A stretch of 64,000 nucleotides of DNA from Bradyrhizobium sp. SRS-191 (GTDB taxonomy: Bacteria > Pseudomonadota > Alphaproteobacteria > Rhizobiales > Xanthobacteraceae): contig NZ_JANBVS010000001.1 in assembly GCF_024586915.1 (NCBI RefSeq), forward strand, positions 744,001-808,000. The letters run 5' to 3'. The position numbers were made by a program, and so were the translations under genes. Below, piece by piece: positions 45,277-53,678 of the stretch; position 1 is the stretch's first letter, and each line of letters opens with the position of its first letter. The notes beneath the pieces are model-generated. The model did no database searches. It was not told where the DNA came from and worked only from the letters and a program-made list of their open reading frames with translations.

Positions 45277-45723
45277 TCAAGCGAGCAGCTGTTTCTCGAT
45301 CTCATAGACCGGCAGCTTGACCAGATCCTTGTGGATCTCGCCATGCAGGACCCTGCGCACCGCGTCGGAATAATCGGCGCGGATCATTCCGAGCGCACGC
45401 GGCGATGCCACCATCGTCACGCCCTTCGTCTCGCCCGCCAGGACAGCATGATGCAGGCGGTCGGCGATCTGCTTCAGAAAGGCCCGCTCGGCCTGATCAT
45501 GCCAGTCCGTCTGTTCGACTGAACTCCGGGCGTGTCCGAACGACTGCTGCACCGAGCCGGGGACGTCGGAGCCCTGGGCGCTCGTCCGCTCGTTCTCATG
45601 CTCATGCACTTCCTTGGTGTGCAGGTTCGGAAACATGCTGTCGCCGACGTTCTCGAGGATCAGCGCTTTGCGACCATCGCAAACGACGATCCAGTCACCG
45701 GTTCCGACCTTCATCTTGTCCAT
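45277..45723 (-). CDS. Host attachment protein (AtsE-like family)
   Basis: A 148-residue protein. It opens TGDWIVVCDGRKALILENVGD, with a disordered middle (KEVHEHENERTSAQGSD). The helical end is QAERAFLKQIADRLHHAVLA, then GVTMVASPRALGMIRADYSDAVRRVL, the family's conserved block. Members are annotated as host attachment or AtsE proteins, after an Agrobacterium attachment locus; the molecular function is not established and the fold resembles eRF1-type domains. The ATG at 45723 follows GGAG. It is on the opposite strand to the duplicated small genes. Confidence 0.8.
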   Translation of the reverse strand: MDKMKVGTGDWIVVCDGRKALILENVGDSMFPNLHTKEVHEHENERTSAQGSDVPGSVQQSFGHARSSVEQTDWHDQAERAFLKQIADRLHHAVLAGETKGVTMVASPRALGMIRADYSDAVRRVLHGEIHKDLVKLPVYEIEKQLLA

Positions 45724-45846
45724 GAGCCAACTCCATCTTCGTGACCCCTGCACGGGGTCGAACGTAAGTTCCCGCACATTGCGTTCGGGACACTTCAACT
45801 CGTCGTCCAGAGCGCCGGTCCCGCAGGCGGCAACGCCCGTCGCGCC

Positions 45847-46260
45847 CTAGAGGTTTTCTTCAAAATCCTCCAACGAGAGACCGAATTCGGACAGAGCCTC
45901 CTCGAGATAATCGCCGAGCATCGGCGTCTCGATCAGATAGGTTGCCGTGCGGTTGTTGTGAGCCTGCGCCGCCTGCGCGCGCAATTCATCCCAGTTCTCG
46001 AGCGAGCCGTCGCCGCGGCCCATCCACATCAGCGCAACCAGGTCGATCTGCTCGTCGACGTTCAAGCCCCTGATGAAACTGACGAGCTCTGACCGATCTG
46101 TCGTCGCGCCGCGTCCACCTGTCCCGGGAGCAGAGTCATCGTCCGTCAGATCTGCCAGCAGTTCCGGCTCGGACGCTTCCATTTCATACTGATGCACCTT
46201 CGTCACCACGAAGGCGACCTTCTCCGGCGAGATCGAGAGGTTGGGCGGGGTGGTGGTCAT
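45847..46260 (-). CDS. DUF3775 domain protein
   Basis: A 137-residue acidic protein matching DUF3775. It has LSISPEKVAFVVTKVHQYEMEAS near the start, then a Ser/Gly linker. The conserved block is ELVSFIRGLNVDEQIDLVALMWMGRGDGSLENWDELRAQA, and GDYLEEALSEFGLSLEDFEEN is the end. No catalytic motif or signal is seen. GGAG upstream of the ATG at 46260 sets the start; the frame continues to 46290 without need. The function of this alphaproteobacterial family is unknown. Confidence 0.85.
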   Translation of the reverse strand: MTTTPPNLSISPEKVAFVVTKVHQYEMEASEPELLADLTDDDSAPGTGGRGATTDRSELVSFIRGLNVDEQIDLVALMWMGRGDGSLENWDELRAQAAQAHNNRTATYLIETPMLGDYLEEALSEFGLSLEDFEENL

Positions 46261-46453
46261 GCAGCGTCTCCGTGGGTGCCCGGGCAACACGCCACGGGTC
46301 CCATTGAGGTAACGCTAGGCGCTCCGGAGGGAGCGCACTTTGCGCAAGATCAAGGCAGTCTGGCGGCGGGAAGCTGCGTGGCCGACGGGCCGTGCCAGCT
46401 GCAGGCGATTGCAAACGCTCTCGACCGGATGGGGCGAGACGGCCGCTCCCGAA

Positions 46454-46945
46454 CTACCAGGTCGAGCCGAACAGGCCGAAATGGGGCTGTTGGGCGACCA
46501 GGATCATGGGCCTTCCGGGAGGAGCCTTTGCGCTCTTCCGCTTCTTGGTCTCCACGGCTCTCGCGCTGGCCTCCGAAAGTCTCGTGGCGTGGGCTTTTTC
46601 GACCGCCTTCGGCGTTACGGACGACGGGCTGGTCCCGACAGTGTCCATCTGCGCATAGGCATCCCGAGCGCTTGCCTTGGAGGTTTCCGTCTTCGGCAGT
46701 TCTGCTGCGGCCACCGGGGCCGCCTGCTCCACCTTCGCAAGCGCCACGGGCGCCGGAGGCGCGACCGACGTATCCATCACGATCCGCTCAGGCCACTTGC
46801 GTGCCGACTGGATCCGGACGGGAGGAAGGTCCGAGGCCGATGTGAGGTTCGCCGGCAGCGGCACACTGGGAAGCACGGCGTCCGCGAGGACCAGCAACGC
46901 AAACAAGGCACCGCCGACAAACAGAAAGTAGCGCAAGATAGGCAT
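46454..46945 (-). CDS. Hypothetical protein with N-terminal membrane anchor (163 aa), EcfG promoter
   Basis: One hydrophobic segment (about residues 4-24, LRYFLFVGGALFALLVLADAV) is followed by an Ala/Pro/Lys-rich periplasmic-looking region with little secondary structure. A basic stretch ETKKRKSAKAPPGRPMILVAQQ and a FGLFGSTW end follow. The upstream sequence has a perfect EcfG-type promoter (46989-47014), so this is probably a general stress gene. I have seen similar short anchored proteins in bradyrhizobia, with no function attached. Confidence 0.7.
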   Translation of the reverse strand: MPILRYFLFVGGALFALLVLADAVLPSVPLPANLTSASDLPPVRIQSARKWPERIVMDTSVAPPAPVALAKVEQAAPVAAAELPKTETSKASARDAYAQMDTVGTSPSSVTPKAVEKAHATRLSEASARAVETKKRKSAKAPPGRPMILVAQQPHFGLFGSTW

Positions 46946-46988
46946 AATTTACCGCTCCGTCGGCCCACCCCGAGCCGACCATCCACCT

Positions 46989-47014
46989 AACGGATGACAA
47001 TGACAGTATGTTCC
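46989..47014 (-). promoter_or_regulatory. EcfG-type general stress promoter (minus strand)
   Basis: On the minus strand GGAAC (47014-47010), 17 bases, CGTT (46992-46989): exact consensus, with the start of transcription expected about 37 bases before the ATG at 46945. Confidence 0.7.
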
Positions 47015-47063
47015 CGAGGCGACCGATCCGGTTCAAGGACCGCGGGAAACTAGCGCGACATAA

Positions 47064-47819
47064 TTAGATTTTCGTCGCTGCAACCAGCGCGCATTTCGCC
47101 GAGCTGGCATTAACGTTGACAAATCCGACATGGACCGAGGCGAACGTCCTGCGGCTCTGCGGGCGGATTTCGCCTGGAACGACCCGGCGGCGCTCCGTGA
47201 CCAGGGAGCCGTCGCGCCGGCTGAAGGCGCAGTTGATCTCGACGTCCTTGATCGCGAAGCTATTGGTATTTCGCAGCGACAGGGTGACGAGCGCCTTCGA
47301 TCCCAACCCACCGCGCCGCCAGGATTGGGAACTGATGCGCAGGCCGGACAGAACGGCAGCGTCGGGCGCAGCCGACGAGCCAGGCTGCAGCGCCGGCGCG
47401 AGGCTCGCATTCGCGTCCATCAGGCTCGGAACCGCACTGGCTGCGGATGACGGGGCGAGATACGCGCCGGATCCATTGGACACACCGGGCACGACCGACG
47501 AGAAGCCACGCGACGGCTCCGTGCCATCCTCATCGTCTTGATACTGCCTGCTCGATCCGTCCAACGTGAGCCGCGCAAGATTGCCGTCGACGATCTCGCC
47601 CTCGTCCATGGACATGATCAGCCAGCCGACCGTACCGAACACGACGAGCGCGAGAGCGCCGAGCCCAAGCGAAGCCGTTCCCAGCGGGATATGCGCGTCC
47701 GCCCGTCGGCGCGCAGGCGTCGCGCCGAGCTTGCGCCTCAGCAAACGAGAGAGACCCGCACTCATGTCTGCACCATCGGCTGCCCGCTCGGGCATCTGGA
47801 AGCTTCCTTCGGCAAACAT
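47064..47819 (-). CDS. Hypothetical membrane-anchored protein (about 251 aa)
   Basis: A short basic cytosolic part (GLSRLLRRKLGATPARRRA) precedes one membrane helix (GTASLGLGALALVVFGTVGWLIM). A Ser/Ala-rich linker then leads to a C-terminal beta-sandwich-like domain (RGGLGSKALVTLSLRNTNSFAIKDVEINCAFSRRDGSLV and RRTFASVHVGFVNVNASSAKCALV). That end resembles FxLYD-type domains. The start is uncertain: ATG 47819 or ATG 47765, neither with a clear ribosome site. It stands alone and I assign no function. Confidence 0.6.
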   Translation of the reverse strand: MFAEGSFQMPERAADGADMSAGLSRLLRRKLGATPARRRADAHIPLGTASLGLGALALVVFGTVGWLIMSMDEGEIVDGNLARLTLDGSSRQYQDDEDGTEPSRGFSSVVPGVSNGSGAYLAPSSAASAVPSLMDANASLAPALQPGSSAAPDAAVLSGLRISSQSWRRGGLGSKALVTLSLRNTNSFAIKDVEINCAFSRRDGSLVTERRRVVPGEIRPQSRRTFASVHVGFVNVNASSAKCALVAATKI

Positions 47820-47974
47820 CGCCAGCGTGTCATGCAAAGCCGACAATTGGAGGGCAGGCCCGGATACCGTTCGTTCGCCGGACTGGTGCCGGCGGCAGCG
47901 AGCCGGTAGACATGCGATCAATTGGTAACGCCGCCGCTTCGGCCGCGGTTCACTCTTTGGAAAGCTCTGAGACG

Positions 47975-48358
47975 ATGTTGAATGTCACCTGGGACCACAT
48001 TCATCTGCGCAGCCCTGATCCGGAAGCGACCGCCAACTGGCTCCACGAGGTTCTCGGCGGCGAGATCGTCCGCAATCCCGGCCGCATCGACGTCAAACTT
48101 GGTGGCGCCAGCGTGTTCATTGCGAAGGTCGAGCCTGACGACGGCGTCCATGCGCCGCCCGCGACGCCACACCAGGGCCTCGATCATTTCGGCCTCACCG
48201 TGAAGGACATCGACGCCGCGGCGGCCGAACTGAAGGCCAAGGGCGTCACCTTCACGACCGAGCCGACCACGATCCGCCCCGGCGTGCGCATCTGCTTCAT
48301 CCGCGGCCCCGAGGGTATCTCCATCGAGCTGCTGGAGCGCGACAAGAAATACGTCTGA
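47975..48358 (+). CDS. VOC (glyoxalase/bleomycin resistance) family protein
   Basis: A 127-residue VOC domain. It has WDHIHLRSPDPEATANWLHEVLGGEIV, GASVFIAKVEPDD, the second-half GLDHFGLTVKDIDAAAAELKAKGVTF, and FIRGPEGISIELLERD with the C-terminal metal-ligand Glu. VOC enzymes bind a divalent metal and include lactoylglutathione lyase, dioxygenases and resistance proteins; one single-domain protein such as this usually dimerises. The substrate is unknown. The ATG at 47975 is chosen because the conserved fold begins there. Confidence 0.88.
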   Translation: MLNVTWDHIHLRSPDPEATANWLHEVLGGEIVRNPGRIDVKLGGASVFIAKVEPDDGVHAPPATPHQGLDHFGLTVKDIDAAAAELKAKGVTFTTEPTTIRPGVRICFIRGPEGISIELLERDKKYV

Positions 48359-48375
48359 GAGGCCGCACGGTCCGA

Positions 48376-48834
48376 CTACGTCATGCTGCCCGGCATGAAG
48401 CAACGGATCGAGAGCCCCTGATAGCCGCGCATCGGCCAGACCATGGTGCGGCCGACGCGGTTGGGCTCGGTGATCACGGCATCGTCGGGAACGTCGAGCC
48501 ACTCGCCCTCGATGCGGACACGGTAGTGACCACCTTTGCTCTCCCAATCGACGTCGCTGACGGCGCTGCCGTCGGCATCGGAGCAGCACGGGCCCTTGCC
48601 GCTGCGCAGGCCGTCGAACCACGCCTTGATCTCCGGCGAGGAGTTCGCCCATTGACCGCGGTCACGCGCCTGTGTCGGCGTAGCGAGCGCGATCAGCAGC
48701 GCGGCGCCGGTGACCTGGATCGGAGGCTTCCAGCGTCCGGACCCCTGCCGCCTTGAACCGGTGTGACTGACAGCCGAACAATCAGCGCGATGCGGCGCAT
48801 GGCCGCGGGACACGATCGATTTGCTCATTTCCAT
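48376..48834 (-). CDS. Hypothetical exported protein (about 152 aa)
   Basis: An N-terminal segment contains a possible signal (TGAALLIALATPTQARD). The conserved-looking mature domain is GQWANSSPEIKAWFDGLRSG, KGPCCSDADGSAVSDVDWES, then YRVRIEGEWLDVPDDAVITEPNR and MRGYQGLSIRCFMPGS. Three cysteines, including the CCSDADG pair, stand out. AGGAG lies before ATGs 48834 and 48828. The long stretch before the signal is unusual, so the true start may be internal, such as an alternative codon near residue 35. The mature domain is common in bradyrhizobia in my recollection, with unknown function. Confidence 0.65.
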   Translation of the reverse strand: MEMSKSIVSRGHAPHRADCSAVSHTGSRRQGSGRWKPPIQVTGAALLIALATPTQARDRGQWANSSPEIKAWFDGLRSGKGPCCSDADGSAVSDVDWESKGGHYRVRIEGEWLDVPDDAVITEPNRVGRTMVWPMRGYQGLSIRCFMPGSMT

Positions 48835-48968
48835 CTGGCTCCTGCACCACTCCAGGGTGCAAGCATGATAATGCATCAACCGGGCCAGATTTAGATTCGA
48901 TCGCGGCTTCGTGAGAGTCAATCCGGGAATCGACGTAGCTCAGCCAGATCCGTGTTCGGTCCGTAAGA

Positions 48969-51650
48969 CTACTCGGCCGCTTGCTCCAGCGGGGCCGTGC
49001 GCGGAAGGATGATTTGAACGCGTGTGCCCGCGCCGGGCTCAGTGTCGAGATCGAGCCGGCCACCCAGCCTGTTGGTGACGATGTTGTAGACGATGTGCAG
49101 CCCGAGCCCCGTGCCGCCCTGGTCGCGGCGTGTCGTGAAGAACGGATCGAAGGCGCGGCGGCGGACGTCCAGCGACATGCCGCAGCCATTGTCGGAAAAG
49201 ATGATCTCGACATTGTCGCGCCCGGACTCGCGCGCCCGGATCTCGATCACTCCGCTGCGCCCATCAGGGAACGCATGCGCGACGGCATTGAGGAACAGGT
49301 TGGTCAAGACCTGGCCATACGGGCCGGGATAGCTGTTCATCACCAGATTGGGCTGGCAATCGACGTTGATCGTCAGGTTCTGTCTGCGCACGCCCGGGCG
49401 CAGACTCATCACCACCTGCTCGGTGAGATCGGCCAGGTCGAAGCTGCGCTGGTCGGAGTAGTTGCGGTCCGCAGCGACCTGCTTGAACGACTGGATCAAC
49501 TCGGCCGCGCGATTGAGGTTGGCCACCAGTTGCGCCGCCGCATTGCGGCTGGTGTCGATGAACTCGTTCAGGCTCGATCGCCTGAGTTCGCCGCGCGTCA
49601 CCGCCTCGCTAAACAGATCGGTCTTGCGCTCGAGCGCGGACGCCACCGTCAGGCTGATGCCGACGGGATTGTTGACCTCATGCGCGACACCGGCGACCAT
49701 GCGGCCGAGTGCGGCGAGCTTCTCCGCCTCGATCAGCGAGGCCTGCGTCTCGCGCAGGTTCCGGAGCGCGGTCTCGGCCGCCTCCTTCGCCTTGCGCATC
49801 TCCTGCTCGCTCTTCTTGCGCTCGCCGATGTCGAGCGCCACGGTGACGATCTTGTCGACCTCGCCGTCGGCATCGAGCAGCGGCAGCTTGTTGACCAGCC
49901 ACTGCCGCATGACGTTGCAGGAATCCAGGTACTCTTCCTCGTAGAAGCCGAGGCCGTCTTTCGTCGCCAGCACGCGCTTGTCGTTGCCGTCGGTCTTGCT
50001 CGCGCCATAGCGCGACATCAGCTCGCCCGTGGTGCGTCCCAGCGCATCCTCGGGCTCGACGTTGAAGATGCCGGCCATGTAGCGGTTCATCAGCACGTAG
50101 CGCAGCTCGCGATCCTTGACGTTGATGACCGCGGGCACGGTGTCGATGACCTGCTGCAGCAGGCGTCGTCCCTCGGCGATCGCGTCTTCAGCGCGTTTCT
50201 GATCGGTGATGTCGCGGACGACGCCTTCATAGCGGACGACCTCCCCGCTCTCGTCGCGCACCACCGTGGCGCTGTCGGAGAGCCAGCGGATCTCGCCGTT
50301 GCGCCGGCGCACCTGGTATTCGAATTCGCGCACCATGCCGTCGCGACGCATCAGCCGCTGATAACGTTCGCGCGCGAGGGGGTGGACATAGATCGTATCG
50401 GCGATGTCGTTGACGCTCTGGATCAGATCGCTGGTCGTTTCATAACCCATGATGCGCGCGAGCGCCGGATTGGCGTTGAGCACGAGGCCGCCCGGAGTCG
50501 TCACATAGATGCCGTCGATCGAAGCTTCGAACAGCTTGCGATAGCTCTCCTCGGCGAGCCGCTGCTCGGCGAGCGCGCGCACCGCCGCCTCGCGGGCGGC
50601 ATCGGCGTCCTGCAGCGTCTGCCGGAACACTTCGGCGGCACGCGCGATGTCGCCGATCTCGTTCTGGACGTCGGTCTGCGGGATCGACGTCGCCTTCTCG
50701 CCGCCCGCCAGCGCCCGAATCGAGCGCGCGATCGAGGCCAGCGGCTTCACGGTCCGGCGCACCACGAACCACGCGGCGAAGATGCCGATCAGCACGCCCG
50801 ATGTGCCGAAGATGATGCTCTGCCACTTGGTTTCCGCGAGCGTGCGCGCGAAGTCGCGCGACAGCACCTTGCCCTGGCTGGCGCTGAGCGCGCGCAACAG
50901 CTCGGTGACGCGGCCGATCAACCGGCCCTCGATGCCCAGCACCTCCTTGTCGAGCCGGGCGATCTCGTCCTCGGTGCCGGAGATGGCGATGATCGCCTCG
51001 GCATAGCGGTCCACGGCCGTCCGCAGCGTGGCGTCCTCGATCGGCAGCGCGCGCATGCTGCGGGCCGCCTGCTCGGCGCCGGCGGGATCACGCGCCAGCA
51101 GCGCCGCTCCGACCTGGTTCTGCACCTGGAACAAGGCTCGCGCCGTGCCGCGATCGGTGACGCCGGCGATCGCCGCCTCGAACCCCTCGCGCGCGGCTGG
51201 CAGCCCTGACAGCAGCTCAGCGCGCTGTGCGATCAGCGCGCTGATCCGGTCGATGCCCTCGCGATAATTCGCCAGCCGTTGCGAGACGCCGTCGATCGTC
51301 GCCTGCTGCTCCGGCGCCAGTTGGAGCCGCGTCTTCTTCAGGAGCGCGCTGAGCTCGGTCGCCGCCTCCATGACGCGATCGGAGCGTGAGCCGGGATCGG
51401 TGACGAAGTCACGCGCCGCGAGCCGCAGCTCGTTCATGCGCTGATCGATCTCCTCGGCGAGATCGCCGACGCCCTGCAGCCGCTGCAGCTCGGCAAAAGT
51501 CGAGTCGATGTGGCGGATGGCGATCACGCTCGCCATGCTGGTCGCGGTGATGACGGCAAGCAGCAGCAAAAAGCTGCCAAAGATCATCCGTCCGATCGTG
51601 AGGGATCGGAGGCGATCGCAGGCCATGCCGAAATCAACGTTTTTACTCAT
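48969..51650 (-). CDS. PAS-containing membrane sensor histidine kinase
   Basis: An 893-residue kinase. Membrane helix 1 is about residues 22-44 (MIFGSFLLLLAVITATSMASVIAI), followed by a periplasmic helical bundle of about 240 residues and helix 2 (IIFGTSGVLIGIFAAWFVV). Then come a HAMP domain (VKPLASIARSIRALAGGE), two PAS/PAC units (SYRKLFEASIDGIYVTTPGG and DTVPAVINVKDRELRYVLMN), and a DHp domain (MVAGVAHEVNNPVGISL, His about residue 657). The HATPase has FSDNGCGMSLDVRRRAFDPFFTTRRDQGGTGLGLHIVYNIV. There is no receiver domain and no neighbouring regulator. A TATACT box at 51673-51678 on the minus strand fits a promoter close to the ATG at 51650. Confidence 0.9.
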   Translation of the reverse strand: MSKNVDFGMACDRLRSLTIGRMIFGSFLLLLAVITATSMASVIAIRHIDSTFAELQRLQGVGDLAEEIDQRMNELRLAARDFVTDPGSRSDRVMEAATELSALLKKTRLQLAPEQQATIDGVSQRLANYREGIDRISALIAQRAELLSGLPAAREGFEAAIAGVTDRGTARALFQVQNQVGAALLARDPAGAEQAARSMRALPIEDATLRTAVDRYAEAIIAISGTEDEIARLDKEVLGIEGRLIGRVTELLRALSASQGKVLSRDFARTLAETKWQSIIFGTSGVLIGIFAAWFVVRRTVKPLASIARSIRALAGGEKATSIPQTDVQNEIGDIARAAEVFRQTLQDADAAREAAVRALAEQRLAEESYRKLFEASIDGIYVTTPGGLVLNANPALARIMGYETTSDLIQSVNDIADTIYVHPLARERYQRLMRRDGMVREFEYQVRRRNGEIRWLSDSATVVRDESGEVVRYEGVVRDITDQKRAEDAIAEGRRLLQQVIDTVPAVINVKDRELRYVLMNRYMAGIFNVEPEDALGRTTGELMSRYGASKTDGNDKRVLATKDGLGFYEEEYLDSCNVMRQWLVNKLPLLDADGEVDKIVTVALDIGERKKSEQEMRKAKEAAETALRNLRETQASLIEAEKLAALGRMVAGVAHEVNNPVGISLTVASALERKTDLFSEAVTRGELRRSSLNEFIDTSRNAAAQLVANLNRAAELIQSFKQVAADRNYSDQRSFDLADLTEQVVMSLRPGVRRQNLTINVDCQPNLVMNSYPGPYGQVLTNLFLNAVAHAFPDGRSGVIEIRARESGRDNVEIIFSDNGCGMSLDVRRRAFDPFFTTRRDQGGTGLGLHIVYNIVTNRLGGRLDLDTEPGAGTRVQIILPRTAPLEQAAE

Positions 51651-51761
51651 GGGATCCGATGGTCGGAACCGTAGTATATACGAGCCGCCGTGCGGCCAAC
51701 AGAACAAATTAGGAACAAAAGTCGCCCGGGCGATCCGCCGGACGAAAAATAGTCTGTGCGG

Positions 51762-52565
51762 TTAACCGGCCGCACTGAATGCGAACACCTCCCCATCATA
51801 GCCGGCTTCGCGCGGGATGCGCAGCTCGCGGCCGCCATCGGCGGTCTTGGTCATGACCGGCATCACGGTCACGATGTCCATGTCGCGCGCCGCGGCCAGC
51901 GCGTCGGCCACCGTGGGCTGCTTGCCGAGCCGGATCAGGTTGCGCGTGGTCGGGAATGGCAGCTTGAAGCGGCCGTCGTCGCCGCCCGCGAGCGCCTCGC
52001 GCGGCGATACCCAGATCGAGTCGGTCGATTCCCGGCCGTCATGGGCGCCGAGCTGGTCCGGCGGCGCGGCGGCCAGGAAGAACCAAGTGTCGAAGCGCTT
52101 CGGCATGCCCTCGGGCGTGATCCAATGCGCATAGGGCACCAGCGCATCCAGCGCCAGCACCAGACCATGCGTCTCGATCACCTCGCGGAAGCTGATCTTG
52201 CTCTCACACAGCGCCAGGCGATGCGCAGCTTCGATCTCGCGTGCGGTGGCCGCATCGATCAGCGCCTGATCGCTCTTGCGGCGCGCCAGCAGGATGCCGC
52301 TCTCCTCGAACGTCTCGCGCACTCCCGCGATCCGAAAGCCGAGCGCCTCGACGCCGAGGCCCTCATCGCCGGCATAGAGCTCGGGATTGCCGGCGATCTC
52401 CTGATCGCCCTTGTCGACGCTGCCGCCTGGAAACACGAGGGCGCCCGAGTTGAACTCGATCTGATGGTGACGCACCATCATGAAGACCTCGATCTCGCGC
52501 GCCGCCGCGCTGTCGCGCAGCAGCAGAACGGTCGAAGCAGGACGAACGGCGGCAGCGTCAGCCAT
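51762..52565 (-). CDS. Nudix hydrolase
   Basis: A 267-residue Nudix protein. The Nudix box is GVRETFEESGILLA (about residues 81-94), a shortened REx2EExG form, preceded by SGALVFPGGSVDKGDQ. The C-terminal part contains VPYAHWITPEGMPKRFDTWFFLAAAP, the pattern of larger Nudix proteins acting on CoA or nucleotide-sugar type substrates. It would cleave a nucleoside diphosphate linked to another moiety, with Mg2+. It starts two bases after the DHDPS-like gene on the same strand, so the two are cotranscribed. The substrate is unknown. Confidence 0.85.
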   Translation of the reverse strand: MADAAAVRPASTVLLLRDSAAAREIEVFMMVRHHQIEFNSGALVFPGGSVDKGDQEIAGNPELYAGDEGLGVEALGFRIAGVRETFEESGILLARRKSDQALIDAATAREIEAAHRLALCESKISFREVIETHGLVLALDALVPYAHWITPEGMPKRFDTWFFLAAAPPDQLGAHDGRESTDSIWVSPREALAGGDDGRFKLPFPTTRNLIRLGKQPTVADALAAARDMDIVTVMPVMTKTADGGRELRIPREAGYDGEVFAFSAAG

Positions 52566-52567
52566 GG

Positions 52568-53521
52568 TTACTCCGCGGCGGTGGCTCTGGGTTGCAGATT
52601 GGCGCGGGCGTCGGTGCGGGCGACCCGCGACAGGAGATAGTCGACCTCGGCCTTGGCCGCGGCGCTGATGCCGGAGGCCGGCTTGCGCTGCGCCGCGGAG
52701 GCGATCGCGCCGCGCTTCTGCAGCACGTATTTGCGCACGGCGAGACCCGCGCCCGGCTGCTGCTCGTAACGCACCAGCGGCAGATGCGCATCGAACAGGT
52801 CATGCGCGGCGTCGCGCTTGCCAGCCTGCGACAGCTTGACGACGTCGACCAGCATTTCCGGGAAGGCGTAGCCGGTCATCGCGCCGTCGGCGCCGCGCTC
52901 CATCTCGAAATCGAGGAACAAGCCGCCATTGCCGCACAGGATCGACAGCGGCCGCAGCGAGCCGTCCTTCTGGAAGCCACGGAGCGCGGAGATCTTCTCC
53001 AAGCCCGGCCAGTCCTCGTGCTTGAGCATCACGCAGGACGGACTGTCCATGACGATCTTGCGGATCACCGCCGGCGTGAACTGCACGTTCAAGGTCAGCG
53101 GGTAGTCCTGCAGCACCCACGGAACGTCCTCGCCGATCGCCTCCTGGGCCTGCTTGAAATAGCCGGTGATCTGATCATCGGTGCGCAGGCTCGGCGGCGG
53201 CGCGATCATGACGCCGGCGGCGCCGGCGTCCATCGAAGCACGCGCCAGCGCGCGCATCGTCGCGAAGCCCGGCGACGACACGCCGACAATGATCTGCAGG
53301 TTCTTGGCACGCTTGGCGAAGCGCACTGCGACCTGCTCGGATTCAGCGGCATCGAGCTTCGGCGCCTCACCCATGATGCCCAGCACGGTGATGCCGTCGC
53401 AGCCGGCCTCGGCGTAGAAGTCGACCAGACGATCGATCGAGGCCTCGTCGATGCGGCCGTCATCGTGGAACGGCGTCGGCGCGATCGCGAAGGTGCCTTT
53501 GGCGGCGGCGGTGAGCTTCAT
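52568..53521 (-). CDS. Dihydrodipicolinate synthase family aldolase
   Basis: A 317-residue TIM barrel of the DHDPS/N-acetylneuraminate lyase family. Its N-terminal strand is GTFAIAPTPFHDDGRID, with DGITVLGIMGEAPKLDAAESEQV. The catalytic Tyr lies in WVLQDYPLTLNV and the Schiff-base Lys in SCVMLKHEDWPG. It condenses or cleaves pyruvate-type substrates. The true lysine-pathway dapA is likely elsewhere, since no other lysine gene is here. Pairing with a Nudix gene suggests a catabolic aldolase. GGAG supports the ATG at 53521, twelve codons inside the open frame. Confidence 0.87.
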   Translation of the reverse strand: MKLTAAAKGTFAIAPTPFHDDGRIDEASIDRLVDFYAEAGCDGITVLGIMGEAPKLDAAESEQVAVRFAKRAKNLQIIVGVSSPGFATMRALARASMDAGAAGVMIAPPPSLRTDDQITGYFKQAQEAIGEDVPWVLQDYPLTLNVQFTPAVIRKIVMDSPSCVMLKHEDWPGLEKISALRGFQKDGSLRPLSILCGNGGLFLDFEMERGADGAMTGYAFPEMLVDVVKLSQAGKRDAAHDLFDAHLPLVRYEQQPGAGLAVRKYVLQKRGAIASAAQRKPASGISAAAKAEVDYLLSRVARTDARANLQPRATAAE

Positions 53522-53678
53522 CGTCTGGTCTCCAATCTCTTTGGCCTCGTTCCGCAAGGCGCTGCCCGGCGCAGGCGCGGACTCCTCTCGAGCCGATCAT
53601 CGTTCTGGATTCCGGAACCTCTGTCTGGCCTTGCTCTCCGAGCTTCGGCGGGTGCCCCGGACCGGGGCCAGACATACA

